From contig JAOZRH010000062.1 in the NCBI GenBank assembly GCA_029931905.1, positions 1 through 10,645 of the forward strand: a DNA stretch of 10,645 nucleotides, given 5' to 3'. The position numbers and the translations under genes are program-made. The DNA comes from Fidelibacterota bacterium (lineage in GTDB: Bacteria; Fidelibacterota; Fidelibacteria; Fidelibacterales; Fidelibacteraceae). The notes beneath the pieces were generated by a model that saw only the letters and a program-made list of their open reading frames with translations, did no database searches and was not told the DNA's origin. Positions 1-6,847 of this stretch are shown piece by piece; within the stretch, counting starts at the first letter, position 1; each line of letters opens with the position of its first letter.

Positions 1-407
1 CAAAGACAAAGTATGGTAAGTTAACATCTTATTATTTGGGGTATATCAGTTATAGACAAAAAGAGTTTGATAAAGCAATTGAATATTTTGAAGAATATTT
101 AGATAATGATTGCAATAATGCTGTAGTAAATGGTGCAACTTATACTGCTTTGGCAAAAATATATGAAGATGATAAAAAGTTTGTTGAGGCGGGTAATAAT
201 TATAAAAAAGCATTTGAAATAACTCCATTGGGATTCAAAAAAGGTCAATATATTATAAAATCAATTGATTGTTTTATAAATGCTGAAGAATATGAAATAG
301 TTAATAAACTAATTATTCAAGCTGAAAAAATAGAAAAATTAAGTGATTTACAAAATGAAAAGATTGAATCATTTAAAATAACATTGGAAATGAATAATAA
401 TAAATAA
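1..407 (+). CDS. TPR-repeat protein, C-terminal part (5' end outside window)
   Basis: The reading frame is open from base 3 to the TAA at 405-407, giving 134 residues. It has no natural start: the TTG at 36-38 lies in the middle of a repeat helix (SYYLGYISYRQKEFDKAIEY), so the gene continues beyond the left edge. Two or three degenerate TPR units are visible. One runs from about YYLGYISY to FEEYLDND, one from YTALAKIYEDDKKF to YKKAFEI, and a weaker one covers CFINAEEYEIVNKLI. TPRs form helical-hairpin scaffolds for protein contacts, and no catalytic motif is visible. The first two repeats vaguely resemble TPR proteins common in Bacteroidetes-like genomes, some of which are membrane anchored, but the N-terminus that would decide location is missing. 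It lies 83 bp upstream of rimP and probably belongs to a separate transcript. The specific function is unknown. Confidence 0.8.
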   Translation, partial: KTKYGKLTSYYLGYISYRQKEFDKAIEYFEEYLDNDCNNAVVNGATYTALAKIYEDDKKFVEAGNNYKKAFEITPLGFKKGQYIIKSIDCFINAEEYEIVNKLIIQAEKIEKLSDLQNEKIESFKITLEMNNNK

Positions 408-415
408 TAAAACAT

Positions 416-443
416 TTGTTTTTTTAAAAATAATTTATATATT
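416..443 (+). promoter_or_regulatory. Candidate promoter of the rimP-nusA-infB operon
   Basis: A TTGTTT (-35-like, 416-421) is followed after 16 bases by TATATT (438-443). An alternative -10, TATTAT at 440-445, gives an 18-base spacer. Transcription would start near 450-452, exactly where the perfect hairpin of 451-474 begins. The spacing and the gap before rimP support this, but chance matches to such hexamers are frequent in DNA this AT-rich. Confidence 0.35.
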
Positions 444-450
444 ATGTGCT

Positions 451-474
451 GAAAGTGGGAGTTATCCCACTTTC
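451..474 (+). promoter_or_regulatory. 5' leader hairpin ahead of rimP
   Basis: This is a perfect inverted repeat: GAAAGTGGGA (451-460), loop GTTA (461-464), TCCCACTTTC (465-474). The 10-bp stem with its GTGGG/CCCAC core stands out in AT-rich DNA. No T-run follows, so it is not a normal intrinsic terminator. It ends 16 bases before the rimP ATG and 6 bases before the TAAGG element. From memory, comparable GUGGG/CCCAC hairpins precede rimP in several other bacterial groups. It could protect the 5' end of the mRNA or control the operon, but its role is not established by the sequence. Confidence 0.65.
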
Positions 475-490
475 GTTGTATAAGGGATGT

Positions 491-937
491 ATGTTGGAGA
501 AAATTAAAGAAATAACAGCAAAAATAGCTGAAGAAAAAAATATTCTTATTGATGAGATTGTTGTTGATAGTAATATTAATAATATAAGAATTATTGTTGA
601 TAAAATAGATGGTATAACATTGGAGGAATTGACTGAGTTTTCGCGGACATTGTCAAAAAGCGAAATATTTGAAAATATTATTGGTGAGAAATATAGATAT
701 GAAGTAACATCGCCGGGTACATATAGTAAAATGACAAAGCCATATCAATTTATTCGTAATCTTAATCGCGATGTTAAAATTTTTGTAAAAGGAAAAGATA
801 TAAAAAGACCAATTATTGGGAAAATAATAAAAGCTGATGATGAAAAAATATTGATAGAGAAAAACAATAAACAAAAAAATATGATAGAGTTAAATTATCA
901 AGAAATTAATTATGCAAAATTAAAATTAAAATGGTAA
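491..937 (+). CDS. rimP: Ribosome maturation factor RimP
   Basis: A 148-residue protein (family about 150) needed for maturation of the 30S ribosomal subunit in the cytoplasm. The N-terminal alpha/beta domain (about 1-85) shows IRIIVDK then GITLEELTEFSRTLS (residues 32-55) and EVTSPG (71-76), matching the family's E-V-S-S-P-G block. The C-terminal SH3-like domain (about 92-148) ends in the usual I-x-x-A-x-L form (INYAKLKLKW). The frame is open up to a GTG at 446, but that start would put the leader hairpin inside the gene and add 15 residues unlike the family. The ATG at 491 is preferred. TAAGG at 481-485 sits rather close to it, so the adjacent TTG at 494 is also possible. It is the first gene of the nusA operon, 15 bp before nusA. 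Confidence 0.93.
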   Translation: MLEKIKEITAKIAEEKNILIDEIVVDSNINNIRIIVDKIDGITLEELTEFSRTLSKSEIFENIIGEKYRYEVTSPGTYSKMTKPYQFIRNLNRDVKIFVKGKDIKRPIIGKIIKADDEKILIEKNNKQKNMIELNYQEINYAKLKLKW

Positions 938-939
938 AT

Positions 940-944
940 AGGAG
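940..944 (+). promoter_or_regulatory. Ribosome binding site of nusA (supports a TTG start)
   Basis: AGGAG lies 8 bases before the TTG at 953-955. It decides for TTG as the nusA start. The next in-frame ATG would remove the first 18 residues, including the conserved start of the N-terminal domain. Confidence 0.75.
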
Positions 945-952
945 TTATAGTT

Positions 953-2254
953 TTGGATCAAAAAAAACTTATTGAAGCATTTGTAGAGTTAGCAAAAGAA
1001 AAAAATATGCCTAGAGCAGAAGTTGGCAGTATCATTGAAAATGTAATTGAGTCATTGATAAAAAGAAAATACGGTGATGTTGATAATTTTGATATCATTG
1101 TTAATACGAAAATGGGTGAAATAGAAATATATCAAGAACTTGAAGTTGTATCAGATGATGATATGGATGACGAAGTTGCACAAATATCGCTTACTGATGC
1201 GAAAAAAATGCCAGATTCTGAAGAAGTGGAAGTTGGAGAAATTGTTGTAAGAATAATTGACCCATCTATTTTTGGAAGAAGATCAATTTCTGCGGCTAAA
1301 CAAATATTGAGTCAAAGAATTATTGAAATTGAAAGAGAACAAGTTTTTAGTGAATATCAAAAGCGTATTGGAGAAATTGTTGTCGGTAATATTCACCAAG
1401 CAAGAAGAAATGGTGCAGTATTTATTAATAATGATAAAATCGAACTTAAAATGCCAAGAAACGAACAAATTCCAACAGAAAGATATCATCGTGGTTATAC
1501 AATAAAAGCAGTGATTAAAGATGTTCAAATGAGTGGGAAGGGACCAGAGATTATTATTTCGAGATCAGATGAATTGTTTCTAAGGAGACTTTTCGAGTTA
1601 GAAGTGCCGGAAATATATGATGGTATTGTTGAAATAAAAACAATTGCTAGAATACCCGGACGAAGAAGTAAAATAGTTGTAACAACAAATGATAAACGAA
1701 TTGATCCAGTTGGAGCTTGTGTTGGAATCAAGGGAAATAGAATTAAAACGATTGTTAATGAAGTAGGTGGCGAAAATATTGATATTATTAATTACAGTAT
1801 TGAATCAGAATTGTTAATATCTAGAGCATTATCTCCTGCTAAGCCATCGTTTATTGAAATTGATGAAGAACGAAAATATGCTTTAGCTGTTTTTGAGGAT
1901 GAAGAAATTGCTACTGCTATTGGATCTGGTGGTGTAAATATTAATTTAACATCACGAGTAACTGGTTATGAAATAGATGCAATTCGTCAATCAGAATATA
2001 ATCGTTTAGAAGGTGATGATATATTTATTGAAGATATTGAAGGAATTAGTGAAGGTCAGGTAAAAGCTCTTCAAAATGAAGAAATTGAAACTGTTGCTGA
2101 TTTTTTAAATGCTGATACTGAAAAATTATTAAATATTAAGGGAATTGGCGAAAAGACATTTGAAAAATTAGAATTAATAATACAGAAGGCATTAGAAAAT
2201 AAAAGAGAAGAAAAGGAACAGGAATTGGATCTTGATGAAAATCAAGTAATATAA
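953..2254 (+). CDS. nusA: Transcription termination/antitermination factor NusA
   Basis: A 433-residue RNA-binding protein that joins the transcription elongation complex and modulates pausing, termination and antitermination. The RNA-polymerase-binding N-terminal domain covers about 1-130, with DPSIFGRRSISAAKQIL at 103-119. The S1 domain covers about 139-204. KH1 lies around DPVGACVGIKGNRI (251-264) and KH2 around AIGSGGVNINL (322-332). A single helix-hairpin-helix-like repeat resembling an E. coli NusA acidic repeat follows (about 360-415, with LLNIKGIGEKTFEKL at 392-406), then an acidic tail. E. coli NusA is longer (495 aa) with two such repeats. The TTG start is backed by AGGAG at 940-944 and by the family N-terminus (LIEAFVELAKEKNM). 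It follows rimP and precedes infB by 22 bp, the standard operon order. Confidence 0.97.
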   Translation: MDQKKLIEAFVELAKEKNMPRAEVGSIIENVIESLIKRKYGDVDNFDIIVNTKMGEIEIYQELEVVSDDDMDDEVAQISLTDAKKMPDSEEVEVGEIVVRIIDPSIFGRRSISAAKQILSQRIIEIEREQVFSEYQKRIGEIVVGNIHQARRNGAVFINNDKIELKMPRNEQIPTERYHRGYTIKAVIKDVQMSGKGPEIIISRSDELFLRRLFELEVPEIYDGIVEIKTIARIPGRRSKIVVTTNDKRIDPVGACVGIKGNRIKTIVNEVGGENIDIINYSIESELLISRALSPAKPSFIEIDEERKYALAVFEDEEIATAIGSGGVNINLTSRVTGYEIDAIRQSEYNRLEGDDIFIEDIEGISEGQVKALQNEEIETVADFLNADTEKLLNIKGIGEKTFEKLELIIQKALENKREEKEQELDLDENQVI

Positions 2255-2276
2255 ATTAGAAAACGGGAGCATTTTA

Positions 2277-4847
2277 ATGCCAAATACCATTGTTAAAAAA
2301 AGAATAAAAATATTTCAAATAGCAAAACAATTAAATATATCTCATAAAGATATAATTGCATATTTAAAATCGGTTAATATTAAAACTTCAATTAATAAGC
2401 CATTAGATGAAGAAGTTATTAAAATTGTTTTGGATAAGTTTGGTGATAATATCAAAAATAATTCAAAAAATATAAACATAGATACGAGCTATACAACTAC
2501 TTTACAGGATAAAGAGGCAACTGAAGACAAAAAAAGAATGCAAGAAGATGCGGCGAGAGATAAAGCAGAAGCAGCACGAATTAAAGAATTGCAAAGTGAT
2601 GAAGAACTTGAAACCAAAAAGAAATTAGAAGAAGAAAAAAAAGCTGAAAGAGAAAAAGTAGAGATAGAAAAGAGAATAAAAGCCGAAGCTGAAGCCAAAA
2701 AAATATTAGAAGAAGAAGAAAGATCAAAGAAAGAAAAAGTGGAATCACCAAAAAAAGAAAAGGTTAATAAAACAGAAAAAGAAATTCAAGAAAATAAATT
2801 AACTGAAAAACTTAAAAAGTTGAAGGAAAAACACAAGCGAACAAGTAAAAGAGTTGTAGTTTCACCTTTAGAATCTCGTCTTAAAAAATTAAAAAACAAA
2901 AAAAAGAATAAAGACGAAGTAAAACAAAATGAGAAAACTAAAGGGAAACAGAAAAAATACAAAAAGACAGTTGATCAAGATGCTGTAGATAAAAATTTGA
3001 AAGCAACGCTAGCAAATATAGATGGTAGTAAATCGAAGAAGAAAAAGAGAAGAAAAAAAGACAATGAAGTTTTCATAGAAGAAGATAATAATATTGTTGA
3101 ATTGACAGAATTTATTAGTGTAGATGATTTAAGTAAAAGATTGGATGTTACTGCAAACGAAGTTATTACAAGATGTATGGAAATTGGAATGATGGTTTCA
3201 ATTAACCAGAGATTAGATTGGGATACAATTGAGTTGTTATGTTCTGAATTTGAGTTTGAAGCAAAAAAAATAGAAGAATATACTGAAGAAGTAATTGAAG
3301 AAGAAGAGAACGATGCAGTAAATTTGGAGGAAAGAGCTCCAATAGTTTCGGTAATGGGACATGTTGATCATGGTAAAACTTCAATTTTAGATTATATCAG
3401 AAATGCAAATGTTGTAGATAAAGAATCTGGTGGAATTACACAACATATTGGAGCTTATCAAGTTAAATTAGACAATGGGAAGAAAATAACTTTTATTGAT
3501 ACTCCTGGACATGAAGCCTTTACAGCTATGCGAGCAAGAGGTGCACAGATAACAGATATTGCAATAATTGTTGTGGCTGCCGATGATGGGGTAATGCCAC
3601 AGACAAAAGAAGCGATAAGTCATGCAGAAGCATCTGGTGTTTCAATTATTATTGCTATTAATAAAATAGATAGACCAAATGCTGATATTGACAAAGTCAA
3701 AAGAGAACTTGCTGACAATAGAATATTGGTTGAAGATTGGGGTGGAAAAATACAATCGGTAGAAGTTTCTGCCAAAATGGGAACTAATATTGATAAGTTG
3801 TTGGAGGCGATTATTTTAGAATCTGAGATTTTAGAATTGAAAGCTACAAAAGAAGGGAATGCAAAGGGAAATGTTGTTGAATCTAATTTAAATAAAGGCT
3901 TAGGTGCAATTGCAACAGTGTTAATAAAACAAGGAACACTAAAAATTGGCGATTCATTTATTTGTGGTCGTGCTTCTGGTCGAGTTAGGGCTATGATTAA
4001 TGATAAGAATGAACGCATTAAATGTGCATATCCAAGTGATTCCGTTCAAGTTCAAGGTTTTGATAATGTTCCTCAAGCTGGTGATAATTTTATTTGTTTA
4101 TCAGATGACAAAGCTGTAAGAAGAATTGCAAACGAAAGACAAAGAATTCATAGAGAACAAGAATTTAGAGTTCAATCAATAATTACTCTTGATGAAATAG
4201 GAAAACAAATAGCAGAAGGAAAAACAAAAGAGCTTGCAATAATAATTAAGGGTGATTCTGATGGGTCAATTGAAGCTATTGCGGATTCTTTTATGAAATT
4301 ATCAACAAAAGAAGTTGCGGTTAATATTGTATATAAAGGTGTAGGAATGATAACTGAAACTGATATTAACTTGGCATCTGCTTCGAATGCAATTATAATT
4401 GGATTTCATGTAAATGCTACTTCTCAAGCGAATAATTTATCAAGTGAATTAAATGTTGAAATTAGAAATTATACAATTATTTATGATGCTATCGAGGAAA
4501 TTGGATTAGCTTTAGAAGGAATGTTAGAACCAGAGAGATTTCATCAAGAAGTTGGTAGAGCAGAGGTTCGTGATATTATTAAAATATCTCGTCTTGGTGA
4601 TATTGCGGGTTGTTTTGTTCTTTCAGGAAAAATGACAAAAAATTCTCAAATAAATATTTTAAGAGATGGAAAAAATGTTTTTTCAGGTTATTTATCAAGT
4701 TTAAAAAGATTTAAAAATGATGTAAAAGAAGTTGCTGAAGGTTATGAATGCGGAATAGTTATTGATGGATTTAATGATATTAGAACAGATGATATTATAG
4801 AATGTTTCGTTGAAAAAGCAATAAAAAGAAAGTTAAAAAATAGATAA
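2277..4847 (+). CDS. infB: Translation initiation factor IF-2
   Basis: An 856-residue GTPase that places initiator fMet-tRNA on the 30S subunit and promotes 50S joining. An IF2 N-terminal domain lies at 1-55, then a long Lys/Glu-rich linker (about 78-265), and a second IF2_N-like domain at about 272-330 (FISVDDLSKRLDVTANEVI). The GTPase domain has G1 GHVDHGKT (361-368), G2 GGITQH (385-390), G3 DTPGHE (408-413), G4 NKID (462-465) and G5 SAK (498-500). The EF-Tu-like domain II, the IF2-specific domain and the C-terminal fMet-tRNA-binding domain follow, with GYECGI at 822-827. All GTPase signatures are intact. GGAG at 2266-2269 stands 7 bases before the ATG. Unlike Bacillus, no ylxR or L7Ae-type gene separates it from nusA. 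Confidence 0.98.
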   Translation: MPNTIVKKRIKIFQIAKQLNISHKDIIAYLKSVNIKTSINKPLDEEVIKIVLDKFGDNIKNNSKNINIDTSYTTTLQDKEATEDKKRMQEDAARDKAEAARIKELQSDEELETKKKLEEEKKAEREKVEIEKRIKAEAEAKKILEEEERSKKEKVESPKKEKVNKTEKEIQENKLTEKLKKLKEKHKRTSKRVVVSPLESRLKKLKNKKKNKDEVKQNEKTKGKQKKYKKTVDQDAVDKNLKATLANIDGSKSKKKKRRKKDNEVFIEEDNNIVELTEFISVDDLSKRLDVTANEVITRCMEIGMMVSINQRLDWDTIELLCSEFEFEAKKIEEYTEEVIEEEENDAVNLEERAPIVSVMGHVDHGKTSILDYIRNANVVDKESGGITQHIGAYQVKLDNGKKITFIDTPGHEAFTAMRARGAQITDIAIIVVAADDGVMPQTKEAISHAEASGVSIIIAINKIDRPNADIDKVKRELADNRILVEDWGGKIQSVEVSAKMGTNIDKLLEAIILESEILELKATKEGNAKGNVVESNLNKGLGAIATVLIKQGTLKIGDSFICGRASGRVRAMINDKNERIKCAYPSDSVQVQGFDNVPQAGDNFICLSDDKAVRRIANERQRIHREQEFRVQSIITLDEIGKQIAEGKTKELAIIIKGDSDGSIEAIADSFMKLSTKEVAVNIVYKGVGMITETDINLASASNAIIIGFHVNATSQANNLSSELNVEIRNYTIIYDAIEEIGLALEGMLEPERFHQEVGRAEVRDIIKISRLGDIAGCFVLSGKMTKNSQINILRDGKNVFSGYLSSLKRFKNDVKEVAEGYECGIVIDGFNDIRTDDIIECFVEKAIKRKLKNR

Positions 4848-4850
4848 AAA

Positions 4851-5195
4851 ATGAATATTAGACAAAAAAAAATAAGTGAAGAAATCAAGCGTGTTGTTAG
4901 TGAATATTTTATTATAAATGCATTAAAAAAATGTGGTAATTCGTTGGTAACTATAACGAAAGTTGATATTTCACCAGATTTAAGAAATGTTAAAATTTTT
5001 ATAAGTATTTTAAATGTGCAAAATGATATTGAACAAGAAGAATGTTTTAATGCAATAATTAAAAATAGAAAACAGATAAAAAAAGCAATTTCTGATAATT
5101 TAGCATTGAGAAATATTCCAGAAATAACAATAAAAAAAGATGAGTCGTATAATAAAGCAGAAAAAATTAAAAGATTATTGCGAGATATTAAATAG
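4851..5195 (+). CDS. rbfA: 30S ribosome-binding factor RbfA
   Basis: A 114-residue KH-fold protein that binds the 30S subunit near the 5' helix of 16S rRNA during late maturation. The diagnostic blocks are ITKVDISPDLRNVKIFIS (35-52) and LALRNIPEITIKKD (84-97). Length and C-terminal end (KIKRLLRDIK) are normal. The A-x-G kink that E. coli RbfA uses in its KH helix-turn-helix appears by alignment as N-R-K (72-74). The ATG lies only 3 bases after the infB stop and no Shine-Dalgarno site is visible, so translation probably depends on coupling to infB. The last 56 bases overlap truB in another frame. Confidence 0.93.
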   Translation: MNIRQKKISEEIKRVVSEYFIINALKKCGNSLVTITKVDISPDLRNVKIFISILNVQNDIEQEECFNAIIKNRKQIKKAISDNLALRNIPEITIKKDESYNKAEKIKRLLRDIK

Positions 5196-5865
5196 TCAAA
5201 TAATTGGTATAACCCTTCCGGTAAATAAACCAATGGATTGGACTTCATTTGATGTTGTAAAAAAAATGAGAAGTATTACAAAAATTAAAAAGGTTGGTCA
5301 TGCGGGTACTTTGGATCCATTTGCAACAGGATTACTTATTTTGGGATTTGGGAAACATACAAAAAAATTAGATAGTCATAAAAATGCAAAAAAAGAATAT
5401 GTGGTTGATATTTTGTTAGGTAGTGCTACTGATACTATGGATAGAACTGGAAAAATAACCAAAAAAAGTAGTATTATCCCAGAATATTCAATAACAGAAA
5501 TTCAAAATGTTATAGATTCGTTTGTTGGTGAAATTCAACAAATTCCTCCAATGTTTTCAGCAAAAAAAGTCGATGGAAAGAGATTATATAAGTTGGCTAG
5601 AAATGGAGTTGAAATTGAAAGAAAACCAACAAAAATAAATATTTATGATATTGAAATCATAAGTTATTTAAATAATATATTAGAATTAAAAATTGAATGT
5701 TCCACTGGAACTTACATTAGAGTTTTAGCTAATGATATTGGTGAAAAATTGGGATGTTATGGACATGCTAAAGAATTAATAAGAAATAAAATTGGTGAAT
5801 ATTCAGTAGATAATAGTTATCAAATAGAAGAGTTTGTGGAAGAATGGAAATCATTAACAATATAA
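5140..5865 (+). CDS. truB: tRNA pseudouridine(55) synthase TruB
   Basis: This enzyme converts uridine 55 of the tRNA T-loop to pseudouridine. The protein is 241 residues from the first ATG. The signature GHAGTLDPFATGLL (53-66) contains the catalytic aspartate, Asp59. Other family blocks are NKPMDWTSFDVV (29-40), QIPPMFSAKKVDGKRLYKLA (134-153) and STGTYIRVLANDIG (188-201). There is little room after the catalytic domain, so a full C-terminal PUA domain seems absent. No ATG, GTG or TTG occurs in frame between 5140 and Met32, which is already inside the core. The ATG at 5140 is therefore the only ordinary start. It overlaps rbfA by 56 bases and has no clear Shine-Dalgarno site. A rare ATT start at 5203, outside rbfA, cannot be excluded. 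It overlaps ribF by 22 bases. Confidence 0.95.
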   Translation: MSRIIKQKKLKDYCEILNSQIIGITLPVNKPMDWTSFDVVKKMRSITKIKKVGHAGTLDPFATGLLILGFGKHTKKLDSHKNAKKEYVVDILLGSATDTMDRTGKITKKSSIIPEYSITEIQNVIDSFVGEIQQIPPMFSAKKVDGKRLYKLARNGVEIERKPTKINIYDIEIISYLNNILELKIECSTGTYIRVLANDIGEKLGCYGHAKELIRNKIGEYSVDNSYQIEEFVEEWKSLTI

Positions 5866-6782
5866 ATAATATAAAAAATAAAATTCCGGCCGTTGTTACT
5901 GTTGGAAATTTTGATGGAATCCATTTGGGACATAAAGAGGTCATAAATTCTTTGTTGGAAGAGTCGAAAAGGTTAAATGTAAAAAGTATTTTAATAACAT
6001 TTAATCCGTCGTCTAAGGAATATTTTGCAAATGACAATAATGATGTAAAGTTGATTACAACAATAGAAGAGAAGAAAAAAATATTTTCAAATACAAAGCT
6101 TGATATGTTGGTAATACAGAAATTTAATAAGGAGTTTGCTGAAATATCTTCCAAAGATTTTATTGAAAATATGTTAATGAAATATATTGATGTAAAGGAA
6201 ATAGTTTTAGGTTATTCTCATACTTTTGGTAAAAATAATGATGGTGATGGAAAATTATTGAGAAAATTAAGTAAAATCAATGAATTTGAAATTAAAGTTG
6301 TTGAAAAAATTAAAAATAATGATTATAATATAAACAGCACTAATCTAAGGAGCCTTTTAGCCACCGGTGAGATAGAAAAAGTGAATAATATTCTTGGAAG
6401 AAATTTTATTTTGAACGGTAAGGTTATTTCAGGAAAACAAAGAGGAAGGAATTTAGGGTTTCCTACGATAAATTTAGAACAAACATCATCAAGAAAAATT
6501 ATTCCAAAAATTGGGGCATATATTGTTGAAGTATCTATCAATAATATTGTTTATAATGGAATGTGTAATATTGGTTATAATCCAACATTTAATGGTAAAG
6601 AGCTTTCGATTGAGGTTCATATTATTGATGGTGATATTAAAAATATTGATAGTGATGTAGCTGTAAAATTCCATTCTTGGTTACGAGATGAAAAGAAATT
6701 TGAAAATGAAGAAAAATTGATTGAACAATTAAAAAATGATAAGAAAAAATGTGAGGAATATTTTTTTCACAAAAATAATTAA
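5844..6782 (+). CDS. ribF: Bifunctional riboflavin kinase / FMN adenylyltransferase RibF
   Basis: A 312-residue enzyme (family about 310) that phosphorylates riboflavin to FMN and adenylylates FMN to FAD. The N-terminal nucleotidyltransferase half shows VGNFDGIHLGH (20-30) and STNLRSLL (165-172). The C-terminal riboflavin kinase half shows GRNLGFPTIN (201-210, the family PTxN motif), NIGYNPTF (242-249), and SIEVHIID (255-262), whose Glu257 should be the catalytic base. Two adenylyltransferase motifs are unusual: ITFNPSS (51-57), where many homologues have P-H-P, and LGYSHTFG (122-129), where Ser125 replaces the usual acidic or Asn residue. The ATG lies inside the end of truB, 22 bases of overlap, with only GGAAG directly before it, indicating coupling. 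Position between truB and rpsO matches Bacillus ribC. Confidence 0.95.
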   Translation: MEIINNINNIKNKIPAVVTVGNFDGIHLGHKEVINSLLEESKRLNVKSILITFNPSSKEYFANDNNDVKLITTIEEKKKIFSNTKLDMLVIQKFNKEFAEISSKDFIENMLMKYIDVKEIVLGYSHTFGKNNDGDGKLLRKLSKINEFEIKVVEKIKNNDYNINSTNLRSLLATGEIEKVNNILGRNFILNGKVISGKQRGRNLGFPTINLEQTSSRKIIPKIGAYIVEVSINNIVYNGMCNIGYNPTFNGKELSIEVHIIDGDIKNIDSDVAVKFHSWLRDEKKFENEEKLIEQLKNDKKKCEEYFFHKNN

Positions 6783-6788
6783 AGAATT

Positions 6789-6816
6789 TTGAATGTATAA
6801 ATAATTATTATACAAT
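6789..6816 (+). promoter_or_regulatory. Candidate internal promoter for rpsO-pnp
   Basis: TTGAAT (6789-6794), a 16-base spacer and TACAAT (6811-6816) lie in the 65-bp gap between ribF and rpsO. The start would fall near 6823, leaving a short leader before the strong ribosome binding site. rpsO-pnp having its own promoter is known from E. coli. I see no clear pseudoknot or S15-type autoregulatory structure in the leader. AT-rich context makes chance matches likely. Confidence 0.4.
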
Positions 6817-6847
6817 AAAGATTTTTTATAAAAACAAAGGAGATAAA

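Noticed and set aside
446..490. GTG start giving RimP 15 extra residues
   Set aside because: It would run through the perfect hairpin and adds residues unlike the family. The ATG at 491 gives a normal 148-residue protein.
2489..2698. - strand frame resembling a small Ser/Leu/Phe-rich membrane protein
   Set aside because: It is the exact antisense of the Lys/Glu-rich IF2 linker, which always produces Phe/Ser/Leu-rich shadows.
3327..3354. GGAGG inside infB as a start signal for a short IF2 form
   Set aside because: The nearest ATG (3354) is 22 bases away and lies in the G1 strand of the GTPase domain, so the product would be broken.
3620..4018. 132-codon - strand frame inside infB
   Set aside because: Lies wholly within the conserved GTPase and domain II coding region. 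It is a composition shadow.
4742..5248. 168-codon open frame on the - strand across infB, rbfA and truB
   Set aside because: Leu/Ile/Phe/Ser-rich antisense of Lys/Glu/Asn-rich genes, with no family resemblance. The + strand genes are certain.
5768..6154. 128-codon - strand frame over truB and ribF
   Set aside because: Overlaps two conserved + strand genes and has no recognisable motif.
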